A stretch of DNA of 64,000 nt from Sphingomonas sp. KR3-1 (GTDB lineage Bacteria; Pseudomonadota; Alphaproteobacteria; Sphingomonadales; Sphingomonadaceae), in assembly GCF_040049295.1 (NCBI RefSeq), contig NZ_JBDZDQ010000001.1:1302001-1366000 (forward strand). Reading direction: 5' to 3'. The notes under the pieces were generated by a model that was not told where the DNA came from, ran no database searches, and saw nothing but the letters and a program-made list of their open reading frames with translations. Numbering within the stretch: the first letter of the stretch is position 1; each line of letters opens with the position of its first letter. Made by a program: the position numbers and the translations under genes. Shown here piece by piece: positions 50,214 to 60,491 of this stretch.

Positions 50214-50875
50214 CGGACCGCCCAGGGCCCGGCCAGCTTGGGCCGGATGCGCACCAGCGCGAAGGTCAGCACCGCGCTGGCGATCGGCGCCAGCCACAAG
50301 GCGGTCCAGCCCCAGCGGACATGGCTCGCCGCCCCCATCACCACGCCGGCGAGGAAGCCGAGCCAGAGGAACAGATAGAGCGTCCAGCCCCAGCGATCAG
50401 GATCGCCCATCAGCGCGCCCGCCATCTTCTGCCCCATCTTGACCAGCGAGCCGGTCATGTAGGTGACGCCCACCGTCACTTCGCCCTCGCGGTTGAGGAT
50501 GCCGTTCTCGCAGCCCATCGCCATGGCGAGGAAGATCAGCACGATCGGCCCCGGCTCCAGGCTCGCCAGCGTCGCCGCAGCGACGAGCAGCGCGGTCACC
50601 ACGACCATCACGCTCTCGCGGAAGCGCGTCTGACGCCAGCGCGTCACCACGCTCGCCACGATCACGCCGCTGACGAAGCTCATCACCAGCGCCGCCGCGG
50701 TCGCTGCGTCGCCCGGCAGGTCGCCGCCCAGCCCGACGCCCAGCCGCGTCGTGTTGCCGCTCATGAACGCGGTGAAGAAGCCGCCCAGGCTGGTGAAGGC
50801 GAGCGCATCGACGAAGCCGGCAAGCGCGGCGAGGCAGATGGCGATGACGATTAATGGGGACTCGGTACGCTGCAT
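50210..50875 (-). CDS. DUF1275 (YoaK) family membrane protein
   Basis: About 221 aa from ATG 50875 (AGGACGG upstream; an ATG at 50887 is the alternative). Six helices. FVDALAFTSLGGFFTAFMSG near the start and ENGILNREGEVTVGVTYMTG in the middle are the family signatures (NTT and TYMTG motifs). The role of YoaK proteins is unknown. Shares a short divergent region with the TRIC-like gene. Confidence 0.88.
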   Translation of the reverse strand: MQRTESPLIVIAICLAALAGFVDALAFTSLGGFFTAFMSGNTTRLGVGLGGDLPGDAATAAALVMSFVSGVIVASVVTRWRQTRFRESVMVVVTALLVAAATLASLEPGPIVLIFLAMAMGCENGILNREGEVTVGVTYMTGSLVKMGQKMAGALMGDPDRWGWTLYLFLWLGFLAGVVMGAASHVRWGWTALWLAPIASAVLTFALVRIRPKLAGPWAVR

Positions 50876-50938
50876 GGCCGTCCTCATGCCCCAGCCGCGC
50901 ATTTGACAGCAAGCCGTTCTCCGCATGAAACATCTTTC

Positions 50939-51574
50939 ATGGATGCCGTAGACGCCGCCGCCCGCATCGGGCCGATCCTGCCCTGGCTCGACCTGTTCGG
51001 GATCGCCGTGTTCGCCGCCACCGGCGCGCTCGCCGCCGCGCACCGGGCGCAGACCTTCGTCACCGCCGCCTTCTTCGCGCTCGTCACCGGCGTGGGCGGC
51101 GGCACGATCCGCGACCTGCTGATCGGCGCGCCCGTCTTCTGGGTGCACGACGCCACCGTGGCGGCGCTGATCCTGTGCGTCGCGGTGCTGATCTGGATGA
51201 CGCCGCAGCGCTGGTGGAGCGACAGGACCTTTGCCTGGCTCGATGCGCTCGGCCTCGCCGCCTATGCCGCGTTCGGCGCGGCCAAGGCGCTGAGCTTCGG
51301 CATCCCGCCGGTGCCGGCCGCGGTGATGGGCGTGGTCACCGCCTGCGCCGGCGGCATCATCCGCGACGTGCTGGCCAACGAGCCCTCGATCCTGATGCGC
51401 CCCGAGCTCTACGTCACCGCCGCCGCGCTCACCGCGTCGCTCCAGGTCGCGCTCACCTATGCGGGACTGCCCGTCTTCGCAGCGGGGATGCTCGCCGCCG
51501 CCGCCGGCTTCAGCCTGCGCGCCGCGGCGATCGTCTGGAAGCTCGGCCTGCCCGCCTATCGCGGGCGCCGCTGA
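50939..51574 (+). CDS. Trimeric intracellular cation channel (TRIC/UPF0126) family protein
   Basis: 211 aa from ATG 50939. About seven helices in two homologous halves: GIAVFAATGALAAAHRAQTF plus GVGGGTIRDLLIGAPVFW in the first, and CAGGIIRDVLANEPSILM in the second. The GGG-x-x-RD motifs line a potassium-permeable pore in characterised TRIC homologues. Divergent from DUF1275, an arrangement suggestive of shared control. Confidence 0.87.
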   Translation: MDAVDAAARIGPILPWLDLFGIAVFAATGALAAAHRAQTFVTAAFFALVTGVGGGTIRDLLIGAPVFWVHDATVAALILCVAVLIWMTPQRWWSDRTFAWLDALGLAAYAAFGAAKALSFGIPPVPAAVMGVVTACAGGIIRDVLANEPSILMRPELYVTAAALTASLQVALTYAGLPVFAAGMLAAAAGFSLRAAAIVWKLGLPAYRGRR

Positions 51575-51632
51575 CGCAGCCCGATCCAGGTCGACGATTG
51601 CGGCGCCGTCGGATGTGACTCATGCTCCGTCC

Positions 51633-52199
51633 ATGGAGCATCCGAGTCGCGGCCAGCAATTGTTGTCGACGGGCGAGGCCGCCCGCCGGGAGGGGCAGCC
51701 GGAAGCGGCGCGCACCGCCTTCGCCGCCGCGCTGACGGCGTTCCGCGCGGAAGCCGATCTGGCCGGCGAGGCCCGGGCGCTGACCCGCCAGGCGCAGATC
51801 GCCCGCGACGCCGGCGATCTCGACTGGGCGTTGCGTGACCAGACCGAGGCGATCGCGCTCTATCGCCGCACGGGAGACGGGCTGGGCCTCGCCAATGCCC
51901 TTCGCCATGCCGGCGAGATGTTTCTCAAGCAGGATCGGTTGGCCAACGCCACGGCAGTCCTGCACGAAGCGCTCGACCTGTACCGCGCCGATATCGACAC
52001 TCCGCCGCTGGCGATGGCGAACATGCTGCGCAGCGTCGCGCTGCTGGCGACGGCGCTGGGCGAGCGCGACGCGGCGCGCGGCTATTGGGCGGATGCCAGG
52101 GCGCGCTACGCCGCGCTCGATCATCTGTTCGCAGGCACCAATGAAAGCGTTGCCGAGGCCGATCGCCGCCTCGCCGATCTGGCCCGGCCCGAAGCCTAG
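51633..52199 (+). CDS. TPR-like repeat protein
   Basis: 188 aa from ATG 51633. Two-helix tetratricopeptide-like repeats about every 40 residues: LLSTGEAARREGQPEAARTA, then QAQIARDAGDLDWALRDQTE, then ALRHAGEMFLKQDRLANATA, then SVALLATALGERDAARGYW. No signal peptide. Such proteins scaffold interactions; the partner is unknown. The stop shares CTAG with the convergent STAS gene. Confidence 0.75.
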   Translation: MEHPSRGQQLLSTGEAARREGQPEAARTAFAAALTAFRAEADLAGEARALTRQAQIARDAGDLDWALRDQTEAIALYRRTGDGLGLANALRHAGEMFLKQDRLANATAVLHEALDLYRADIDTPPLAMANMLRSVALLATALGERDAARGYWADARARYAALDHLFAGTNESVAEADRRLADLARPEA

Positions 52200-52588
52200 G
52201 GCTCCATCAGCCAGGCGATCGCGCTCTCGCGATCCTCGAACAGGCCGAGATCGGGCCGCACCTCGCGCAGGCGCTGCACCTGCAGCTTGGCGAGCGCGGT
52301 GGTCACCACAAAGGCGATCTTGCGCGCCCAGAGCTGGCGGACGGCAGGATTGTCGAGCGTGTGCTTGATCAGCTCGACGGTCTCCTGCGGCACCACGTGC
52401 ACGGCGCTGGCATCGTAGAGCGTGACATGCTTGCCGATGTCCTCGCCCAGCGCGCGGATCGCGGCGCGCAGCTCCTCGCCGATCCAGGTCGCGTCCTCGG
52501 CGGAGACCAGCCCGCCGATCCGCAAGTCGACGAGCTTGCGTGCGGTATCGACGGTGATGCTGTGGTTGACGCTATGCGGCATGTGCAA
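52196..52588 (-). CDS. STAS/SpoIIAA-like domain protein
   Basis: 130 aa (or 128 from a second Met). Beta-alpha-beta pattern with KLVDLRIGGLVSAEDATWIG, VTLYDASAVHVV and the closing VRPDLGLFEDRESAIAWL, which is typical of the SpoIIAA-like/STAS_2 family found alone in proteobacteria. Possibly involved in anti-sigma regulation or lipid binding; no partner gene is adjacent. Separated by 47 bp from the downstream end of the GNAT gene. Confidence 0.7.
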   Translation of the reverse strand: MHMPHSVNHSITVDTARKLVDLRIGGLVSAEDATWIGEELRAAIRALGEDIGKHVTLYDASAVHVVPQETVELIKHTLDNPAVRQLWARKIAFVVTTALAKLQVQRLREVRPDLGLFEDRESAIAWLMEP

Positions 52589-52635
52589 CCCCTGTCCACG
52601 GGAGCGGCGCCTTTAGCCGTCCCCGCGGGAGCGCC

Positions 52636-53199
52636 TCAATCCCGGACAATCCCCATATCGGCGAAACGGCGCGGCTCCGCCGGCGGCACGCGCGGCTCGT
52701 TGAGCTGGACCTGCCAGAAGCCGACATCGATCCACTGGCCGTGCTTGAAGCCGACCTCGCGGTAGACGCCCTGGCGCCGGAAGCCGACCGCCTCGTGCAG
52801 CCGGATCGAGCGGTCGTTGGGCAGCGTGATCGTGCCGATCGCATGGACGAAGCCCTGCGCCCGCAGCGTGTTGATCAGCGCTTCGTAGAGCAGCCGCCCC
52901 ACCCCCGACCCGCTCGACGCGTCGGTCAGGTAGATCGAGGTCTCGCAGACATAGCGATAGGCGGGACGGTCGCGGAACTTGCCGGCATAGGCATAGCCGA
53001 TCACGCCGGCGTCGGTGCTGTCGCCGGTGGTCGCGACGATCCACGGATAGAGCCCGTCGCTCGCCGCCATCCGCTTGCGCATCTCCGCCTTTTCGGGCGG
53101 CTCGATCTCGAACGAGGCGGTGCCGGTGAGCACGTGCGGCGCATAGATCGCCGCGATCGCGCCCGCATCCTCGGGCGTGGCAGCGCGGATCGCGATCAC
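52636..53199 (-). CDS. GNAT N-acetyltransferase (phosphinothricin-acetyltransferase-like)
   Basis: 187 aa from GTG 53199, coupled to the sppA stop (GTGA). IRAATPEDAGAIAAIYAPHV at the start and the acetyl-CoA loop SSGSGVGRLLYEALINTLRA (about 95-115) are GNAT signatures; VGFRRQGVYREVGFKHGQWI is the family's C-terminal strand-helix. This branch acetylates phosphinothricin, methionine sulfone or similar amines in characterised members. Substrate here unknown. Confidence 0.87.
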   Translation of the reverse strand: MIAIRAATPEDAGAIAAIYAPHVLTGTASFEIEPPEKAEMRKRMAASDGLYPWIVATTGDSTDAGVIGYAYAGKFRDRPAYRYVCETSIYLTDASSGSGVGRLLYEALINTLRAQGFVHAIGTITLPNDRSIRLHEAVGFRRQGVYREVGFKHGQWIDVGFWQVQLNEPRVPPAEPRRFADMGIVRD

Positions 53200-55088
53200 A
53201 GGCCGAGCCGCGCCGCGATCAGGCTGTACAGGTTGCGATCCTCCACATCGGGCGACGCCGGGCCGAGCGCGCCGCATTCGAGGCAGCGCGCCTGCACCGA
53301 GCCGCCCTTGGCGAGCCGCTGGGCATCGCCGAGCGCCTGGGCGAACAGCGCGCGCTGCGCCATCGCGGTGCGGGCGAACAGGTCCGCCCCCGCCGGCTGG
53401 TCGGCCCAGTCGCCATCCTCGTCCTTGTCGTTGGTCAGGCTCTCGAAGAACTGCGCCCAGCCCGACGGCGCCTTCTCGAGGTACACCGCATGCACCTTGG
53501 CCGGATCGAGCTTGGCGCGGCGTGCCGCCTCGGCCACCGCATCGTCGAGCCCGCCGAACCGGTCGACCAGGCCGAGCTGGTGCGCCGTCCCGCCGATCCA
53601 CACGCGGCCCTGCGCGATCTCGTTGACCTTCTCGGGCGCGATCTTGCGCGCCGCCGAGACGACGCCGATGAAGCGCGCATAGCCTGCCTCGATCGCCGAC
53701 TGGAGCAGCGTGTCGGTCTCGGCGTTGGTGCCGCCATAGATGTCGGGCTGGCCGCTCAGCGGGCTGGTCTTCACGCCGTCCGCACCGACGCCGATCTTGG
53801 CGAGCGTCTTCTCGAAGGTCGGGATCACGCCGAAGATGCCGATCGATCCGGTGATCGTGTTCGGCTCGGCGAAGATCGTGTCGCCGCCCATCGACACCCA
53901 ATAGCCGCCGCTCGCGGCCAGGCTGCCCATCGAGACCACCACCGGCAGCCCCTGCGCCTTGGCCTGCAGGATCGCCTGGCGGATCTGCTCGGAGGCCAGC
54001 GCCGAACCGCCCGGCGAATCGACGCGCACCACCAGCGCCTTCAGGTTCTTCGCGGCCAGCCCCTTGAGCAGCAGCGCGCTGACGGTGTCGCCGCCGGCCT
54101 TGCCCGGGCCCGCCTTGCCGTCGACGATCTCGCCGGCGATCGTGATCACGCCGATCGCGTCGCCGCCGGTCGGCAGCGGATGCGCGGCGACATAATCGGC
54201 CAGCTTGATCCGGTTGAAATTGCCCACCGGCTTGCCGCTCGCCACGCCGGCGATCTCGGCGACGCGCTTGCCGAACGCCATGCGGTCGCCGAGCTTGTCG
54301 ACGATGCCCATCGCCAGGTTCGCCTTGGCGATGTCACCCTTCGCCGCCGTCACCACTTCGGCGGGCTTGGCGAGATATTCCGCCACGCGCGCCTTGGGCC
54401 GCGCCTTGGCGATCAGCGCCTGCCACTGGGCGAGGATCGGCTGGTAGATCGCCAGCTCGGCTTCCTTGGCCTCGGGCGACATGTCGCCGCGCATGTACGG
54501 CTCGACCGCCGACTTGAACTTGCCGACGCGGTAGATGTGCGCATTGACGCCGAGCTTGTCGAGCAGCCCCTTGTAGTAGAGCCGCGTGCCGCCCGGGCCG
54601 GTGAACATCGTGCCGCCCAGCGGGTTCACCCAGATCTCGGTCGCGTTGGACGCGATCGCATAGCTGGCATCGGTATAGGCGGTGGCATAGGCGAGCACCG
54701 GCTTGCCGCCGGCGCGCACCCGGCCGACCGCGTTGGCGACTTCGGTCACTGCGGCGGGATAGCCGCCCATGAAGCTGTCGAGATCGAGCACCACGGCCTT
54801 CACCCGGTCATCGGTCTTCGCCGCATCGAGCGCGCGCACCACGTCGCGCAGCCGCTGCTGCTTCGCCGCGTCGCTGCCGGTGACCTTGCTCCACGGATCG
54901 ACTTCCTCGGGCTGCTCGACCAGCGTGCCGTCGAGCGCCACCACCAGCGCGCCGTCGCGGATGCTCGCCGTGTTGGGCTTGGCCGAGAGCGCTGCGAACA
55001 GCATCGTGAAGAACAGCAGCATGAAGACGAGGACCAGAAAGTCCTTGATCCCCACCAGGATCTTCCAGGCGCCTTTGACAAGCTTCAC
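53196..55088 (-). CDS. sppA: Signal peptide peptidase SppA, 67K type
   Basis: 630 aa from GTG 55088 (GGGAGC upstream). One N-terminal membrane helix (about 11-33), then two tandem ClpP-like domains. The catalytic dyad is split between them as in E. coli: Lys192 in FKSAVEPYMRGD and Ser393 in SLAASGGYWVSM, 201 residues apart (E. coli 200). It is a tetrameric periplasm-facing protease that degrades leftover signal peptides. Translationally coupled to the GNAT gene at its 3' end. Confidence 0.95.
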   Translation of the reverse strand: MKLVKGAWKILVGIKDFLVLVFMLLFFTMLFAALSAKPNTASIRDGALVVALDGTLVEQPEEVDPWSKVTGSDAAKQQRLRDVVRALDAAKTDDRVKAVVLDLDSFMGGYPAAVTEVANAVGRVRAGGKPVLAYATAYTDASYAIASNATEIWVNPLGGTMFTGPGGTRLYYKGLLDKLGVNAHIYRVGKFKSAVEPYMRGDMSPEAKEAELAIYQPILAQWQALIAKARPKARVAEYLAKPAEVVTAAKGDIAKANLAMGIVDKLGDRMAFGKRVAEIAGVASGKPVGNFNRIKLADYVAAHPLPTGGDAIGVITIAGEIVDGKAGPGKAGGDTVSALLLKGLAAKNLKALVVRVDSPGGSALASEQIRQAILQAKAQGLPVVVSMGSLAASGGYWVSMGGDTIFAEPNTITGSIGIFGVIPTFEKTLAKIGVGADGVKTSPLSGQPDIYGGTNAETDTLLQSAIEAGYARFIGVVSAARKIAPEKVNEIAQGRVWIGGTAHQLGLVDRFGGLDDAVAEAARRAKLDPAKVHAVYLEKAPSGWAQFFESLTNDKDEDGDWADQPAGADLFARTAMAQRALFAQALGDAQRLAKGGSVQARCLECGALGPASPDVEDRNLYSLIAARLGL

Positions 55089-55184
55089 GTGTCGCTCCCA
55101 TGCGAAGGAATTCTGGCCTTCCTGCTAGAGGATCGCCACGCGGGAGTAAACGCCTGTACTAGGCGAGCAAGACAGCCCCTTGTT

Positions 55185-56762
55185 TCAGAGCGAGAGCCGC
55201 CAGGCGAGCGAGAATCGCCAGTCCTCGTCATAGCCGGGATAGGGATCGTCGATGACGTGCGCGGCCTCCAGCCCGATCTCCGCCTTGTCGAGCCAGCGCA
55301 GCCGCGTGCCGAAGCCGGCGGAGGCGAGCGCATAGTCGCTGCGTCCGGTGACGCCGCCGCGCCCCTCGATGCCGATCCAGGCGCGATCGACAAAGGTGTA
55401 GATCTCGCTGGTGCCGAAGCGCTTGCCCTTCAATGGGCGCACCGCCAGCTCGCCCAGCGCGCCGGCGCCGCGATCGCCGCTCAGGAAGGCGACGTCGAAG
55501 GCGCGGCCGTAATTGTCGCCGCCCACCGCGAAGCGCTCCGCCGCGGGCAGCAGGTCGCGGCTCCATTGCCCGCCGGCCTGCGCACGCACGACCAGGTGCG
55601 TGCCGATCGCCTGCGCCAGATAGGCCGAGCCGTTGACCTTGCGGAAGCGCGGATCGGCATAGAGCGGGTCGGTGCGCGCACCGAGCACGTCCAGCCCCTG
55701 CGATGCGGAGAGCGCCACCGAGATGCTGCGCTTCTCATAAGTGCTCGAAAAGCCCGCGCCGCCGCGCAGCGCCCGCGTCCGCTCGGTGGCGATCAGCGCG
55801 CCGAACGCGGCATTGTCGCTGTTGAGCCCGTCCACGCCCAGCGACAGGTCGAGGCTGCGGTGAAAGTCGCGGAGCAGCGGATAGCTGAGCGACGTGCCGG
55901 CAAGCTTGGCCTTGCCGAGCACCGGATAGCCTTTCGGCCGCGTCTCCAGATAACCGCCGCTGGTCGTCAGCGTCAGCCCGCTCGCGGTGATCGGCACGGC
56001 ATAGCTGCCGCTGACATAGCGATAGCGCTTGAAGTCGCTCGATGCCGATGCAGCAAGGGTCAGCTGGTCGCCGTCGACGCCGAGCCCATAGAATTCCGCC
56101 TTCGCGTCGAACTGCCCGTCGCCGAGCTGGGTGACACCGCGATTGGAGAAGCCGGCGGTGAAGCGGGTGCGCTTCTGCTTCGGCGTCACCGTCAGCGCCA
56201 GCGCGCCACTGGCGTTCGGATCGGCGAAATCGCTGGTGAAGGTCAGGCCGGGGATCGCCCGCATCAGCGTGACCTGCCGCTCGAAGGTCGCGCGGCGGAG
56301 CGGGGCCTCATCGAGCATCGGCGCCATCCGCGCGCGCAGCAGGCGATTGCGCCCCTTGGCGTCCTTCAGCGAAGCGCTGGCGATCCGCCCTTCGGTGAGC
56401 AGCACGGTCACCGTGCCGCCCGAGGTGTCCTGGGCGGGGATCGCCACCGTGTAGAGCGCGACGTCGGTGTGCTGATAGGCGCGCGACAGCGTGCCGGCGA
56501 GCTCGAGCAGCGTGTCCTTGTTGCCCGGCCGCCCGATGAAGCGCCGCGCCGCGGCCGCCACCGCCGCGGGTGCCTGGGCGCCCTGGAAGCGGATGCCCTG
56601 GATCGGCACCTCGGTGCCAGTCGCCGCCACGCTGGTCGCGCCGCGCCGGGGCGTGGACCGCGGCGCCAGCGTCTCGCGCGGCGCCTGGGGGCGATCGATC
56701 CGGTTGCGATCGACGATGACGCCCGCGTCCTGTCCTGCGAACGCGGCGAGCGCGATCCACAT
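55185..56762 (-). CDS. TpsB (ShlB/FhaC/HecB-type) outer-membrane transporter
   Basis: 525 aa from ATG 56762 (AGGAGC upstream) with a short signal peptide. Two POTRA domains (about 50-190) include ILVTEG-like VTVLLTEGRI, and the 16-strand barrel follows (about 210-525) with the conserved phrase GFSSTYEKRSISVA and the closing RFSLAWRLSL that inserts via BAM. TpsB proteins export large TpsA exoproteins (haemagglutinins, haemolysins, adhesins) through two-partner secretion. No TpsA gene with an N-terminal haemagglutination domain is nearby; the upstream gene is a repeat-rich lipoprotein, which may be the substrate. Confidence 0.85.
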   Translation of the reverse strand: MWIALAAFAGQDAGVIVDRNRIDRPQAPRETLAPRSTPRRGATSVAATGTEVPIQGIRFQGAQAPAAVAAAARRFIGRPGNKDTLLELAGTLSRAYQHTDVALYTVAIPAQDTSGGTVTVLLTEGRIASASLKDAKGRNRLLRARMAPMLDEAPLRRATFERQVTLMRAIPGLTFTSDFADPNASGALALTVTPKQKRTRFTAGFSNRGVTQLGDGQFDAKAEFYGLGVDGDQLTLAASASSDFKRYRYVSGSYAVPITASGLTLTTSGGYLETRPKGYPVLGKAKLAGTSLSYPLLRDFHRSLDLSLGVDGLNSDNAAFGALIATERTRALRGGAGFSSTYEKRSISVALSASQGLDVLGARTDPLYADPRFRKVNGSAYLAQAIGTHLVVRAQAGGQWSRDLLPAAERFAVGGDNYGRAFDVAFLSGDRGAGALGELAVRPLKGKRFGTSEIYTFVDRAWIGIEGRGGVTGRSDYALASAGFGTRLRWLDKAEIGLEAAHVIDDPYPGYDEDWRFSLAWRLSL

Positions 56763-56828
56763 GCTATTGCTCCTGGAATGGGTGCGGGAGACCGGCCGCG
56801 CGCAGGCAGCACGCGGCCGGCTCGAGGT

Positions 56829-57719
56829 TCAGCGCGGCTTGGGGGTCAGGCCGTTGACCAGCCCGCCAACCGCGTTGACGGTACCGCCGACAAGGTTGGT
56901 GTTGGCATTGGCGCCGGCGCTCGCGCCCTGCGGATTGACCACACCATTCACCGTCGCGTTGACATTGCCCAGCGCCGTAGTGGCCGCACCGGTGACATTG
57001 GCGTTGGCGTTGGTCGCGCCGGTCACGCCGTTCAGCAGCCCGCCCGCGCCGCCGGCCGTATTGCCGAGATTGCCCGGCACCGCGACGTTGAGCAGCTGCC
57101 CGCCCTGGCCGTTGGGCACGGTCACGCTCGCCAGGTTGCCGGCCGTCGCCGCGCTCACGGTCGCAAGCTGCCCGGTCGAGGGATTGCGCGCCAGCACGTT
57201 GAGCCCGACCAGCGGCGACGCGCTGGCCGACGACGCGCCTACCACCTTGCCTTGCCCCAGGTCGATCGAGACGAGGTCGCCGAGCTTGCCGCCCTTGCCG
57301 TCGAGCAGCAGCGTGCTGCCGTTGCCGAGCGAGACGAGCGTCTGCCCGGTCCTGCCGAGCACGCGATTGACGGTGCCGGTCACCACGCCGTCCGCCGGCA
57401 CGCCCAGACCTGCAGTCAGCCCGGTCTGCGCATTGGCCGCACCCATGACGGCGTTGCCCGAGGCGACCAGCAGGTTGCCGCCCAGGCGATTGCCGCTGCC
57501 GCTGCCCGCGCCGCTCCCCGTGCCGCCGCTGCCATTGTCGGCAGTAGCCGTGCTGCCGCCGCCCGTGCCGTCGGTGCCCGATCCGCTATCGGCCGTCACG
57601 CCCGACGTAGTGCCAACGGATGCAACCCGATAGCCTCCTGAACTTTCGCATGCCGCGAGAGACAACATCCCGAATGAAGCAAGTGCAATGCCGGCCAGCC
57701 GGCGATGATTGGTAATCAT
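56829..57719 (-). CDS. Repeat-rich lipoprotein upstream of TpsB
   Basis: 296 aa with signal peptide and lipobox LAAC (Cys about 24), followed by a Gly/Ser/Thr linker (about 40-80). The rest is low-complexity and repetitive, with motifs such as GGLLNGVTGATNANANV, NVNATVNGVVNPQG and LVGGTVNAVGGLVNGLTP, rich in Asn, Gly, Val and Ala. It resembles beta-helix or collagen-like surface material. It lies 66 bp upstream of the TpsB gene in the same direction, so they are one transcription unit, and it may be a surface protein or a TpsB client of an unusual kind. Confidence 0.6.
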   Translation of the reverse strand: MITNHRRLAGIALASFGMLSLAACESSGGYRVASVGTTSGVTADSGSGTDGTGGGSTATADNGSGGTGSGAGSGSGNRLGGNLLVASGNAVMGAANAQTGLTAGLGVPADGVVTGTVNRVLGRTGQTLVSLGNGSTLLLDGKGGKLGDLVSIDLGQGKVVGASSASASPLVGLNVLARNPSTGQLATVSAATAGNLASVTVPNGQGGQLLNVAVPGNLGNTAGGAGGLLNGVTGATNANANVTGAATTALGNVNATVNGVVNPQGASAGANANTNLVGGTVNAVGGLVNGLTPKPR

Positions 57720-57893
57720 GCCACCACTCCTCTACAGCAATATACTTAGGTATTTACTGGTAGATGGCTAAATCTATTCAAGAACATATTGTTGCAGCAC
57801 GTTGCTCATATTCGTGGTATACGAAAGCTTAATCAGGGAACCTTGCCTGGAGCACGGTGCCGCCTAAATTTGCAACGGCACGCCGCGCACTGG
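57720..57893. other. AT-rich intergenic region between the lipoprotein and groES
   Basis: About 170 bp clearly poorer in G and C than the coding regions, with TATTTACTGG, AAATCTATTC and a TTCGT-GGTAT-ACGAA dyad (57811-57825). It must contain the promoter of the minus-strand lipoprotein gene (TTGAAT...TAAATA-like boxes on that strand). No open frame of gene quality. Confidence 0.5.
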
Positions 57894-57922
57894 TTGACGC
57901 GGGCGGGCAGGCTTCGCATATC
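57894..57922 (+). promoter_or_regulatory. Promoter of groESL
   Basis: TTGACG (57894-57899), a 17-bp spacer and CATATC (57917-57922) form a sigma-70-type promoter. Transcription would start near 57930, directly at the CIRCE operator, so HrcA binding would block initiation. Confidence 0.7.
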
Positions 57923-57929
57923 CCGCCCG

Positions 57930-57956
57930 CTGGCACTCGACTCAAGCGAGTGCCAA
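57930..57956. promoter_or_regulatory. CIRCE operator (HrcA binding site)
   Basis: CTGGCACTC-N9-GAGTGCCAA is the controlling inverted repeat of chaperone expression; consensus is TTAGCACTC-N9-GAGTGCTAA, with 2 and 1 changes in the outer bases. The spacer is exactly 9 bp. It lies between the groES promoter and start codon. Confidence 0.93.
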
Positions 57957-57988
57957 TCCAAGATCAATCTTGAAGTGAGGATCCACCA

Positions 57989-58276
57989 ATGACCTTCCGT
58001 CCGCTGCACGATCGCGTGCTCGTTCGTCGCGTCGAAGCCGAGGCGAAGACCGCCGGCGGCATCATCATCCCGGACACCGCCCAGGAAAAGCCGCAAGAAG
58101 GCGAAGTCGTCTCCGTCGGTTCGGGCGCCAAGAACGACAAGGGCGAGGTCACCCCGCTCGACGTCAAGGCCGGGGACCGCATCCTGTTCGGCAAGTGGTC
58201 GGGCACCGAGGTCAAGGTCAACGGCGAAGACCTGCTGATCATGAAGGAATCGGACATCCTCGGCATCCTCGGCTGA
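57989..58276 (+). CDS. groES: Co-chaperonin GroES
   Basis: 95 aa, the typical length. [20 protein letters not shown] and [16 protein letters not shown] (mobile loop) at the start, [15 protein letters not shown] in the middle and the closing ILG. It forms the lid of the GroEL cage. Under CIRCE/HrcA control with groEL; 87 bp separate the two genes. GTGAGGA serves as ribosome site. Confidence 0.98.
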   Translation: MTFRPLHDRVLVRRVEAEAKTAGGIIIPDTAQEKPQEGEVVSVGSGAKNDKGEVTPLDVKAGDRILFGKWSGTEVKVNGEDLLIMKESDILGILG

Positions 58277-58357
58277 TCCGGTTTCCGCGATCCTCGTGCG
58301 CGCATGCGCGATGAGTGTCGCGGCTTTTGTGACTTTTGAACGAATTTTGAGAGGTAA

Positions 58358-60001
<1,644 letters not shown>

Positions 60002-60025
60002 GTCCTTCCACCTGAAGCCAAAAGG

Positions 60026-60053
60026 AAAGGCCGGGAGCGATCCCGGCCTTTTC
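60026..60053 (+). terminator. Rho-independent terminator of groESL
   Basis: AAAGGCCGGGA-GCGA-TCCCGGCCTTT is a perfect 11-bp stem with a GCGA tetraloop and a run of T on its 3' side. Starts 25 bp after the groEL stop. Confidence 0.88.
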
Positions 60054-60112
60054 CATTTGCGTCCCCATTTGCGTCCCCATTTGCGTCCCCATTTGCGTCC
60101 CCATTTGCGTCG
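60053..60112. repeat. 12-bp tandem repeat, five copies
   Basis: CCATTTGCGTCC is repeated head to tail at 60053, 60065, 60077, 60089 and 60101; the last copy ends in G in place of C. The first copy overlaps the end of the groEL terminator. The unit is a multiple of three and stays open in several frames, but there is no sign that it is translated. Copy number likely varies between strains. Confidence 0.9.
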
Positions 60113-60190
60113 ATGTGACGCGAATTCTCCGTTGACCGGTTGGAAACAATACGGACATAGCCCTCTACGCAGCGAAATAAGGGGGCTCGC

Positions 60191-60370
60191 GTGTTCAGTT
60201 GGATTGGTGGGCGGATTCGGTGCCTCGGCGGCAAGCACGAACGGTCCGAGAAACATGCCCAGCGCGTCGGCGAGGACGAAAAATACGTCAGCAGGTGCCG
60301 CTATTGCGGCGTCCACATGACGCGCCGCGCCAAGCGGGACTGGATCGTGACTCCCAAGGGCGCGCGCTGA
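60191..60370 (+). CDS. Small (59-aa) Cys-containing zinc-ribbon-like protein
   Basis: Frame from GTG 60191 to TGA 60370. A good ribosome site AAGGGGG precedes it. TTGACC (60132-60137) with CATAGC (60156-60161) 18 bp on gives a promoter similar to that of groES. The protein ends CRYCGVHMTRRAKRDWIV-TPKGAR, with one C-x-x-C pair and a third Cys near the start (IRCLGGKHER). Short proteins with this C-x-x-C-G-x-x-M tail are known to me from sphingomonads, without a function. Confidence 0.6.
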   Translation: MFSWIGGRIRCLGGKHERSEKHAQRVGEDEKYVSRCRYCGVHMTRRAKRDWIVTPKGAR

Positions 60371-60491
60371 ATCCTGTCCAAATCGCCTGCACAGGGCGAT
60401 AATCCCGCTTTCCTACATCCCGAATTCGCGACAGATTGGCGCATCCATAGCAGCGCCGGGCCTACAGGCGCGTTCTCGGGGAAATGATCGA

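Noticed and set aside
53490..57641. 1383-codon plus-strand frame opposite sppA, TpsB and the lipoprotein
   Set aside because: Antisense shadow of three well-supported minus-strand genes, compositionally biased and without domains.
60053..60112. CRISPR-like repeat array after groEL
   Set aside because: Units are 12 bp and directly adjacent, without spacers, and no cas gene is present. It is a simple tandem repeat.
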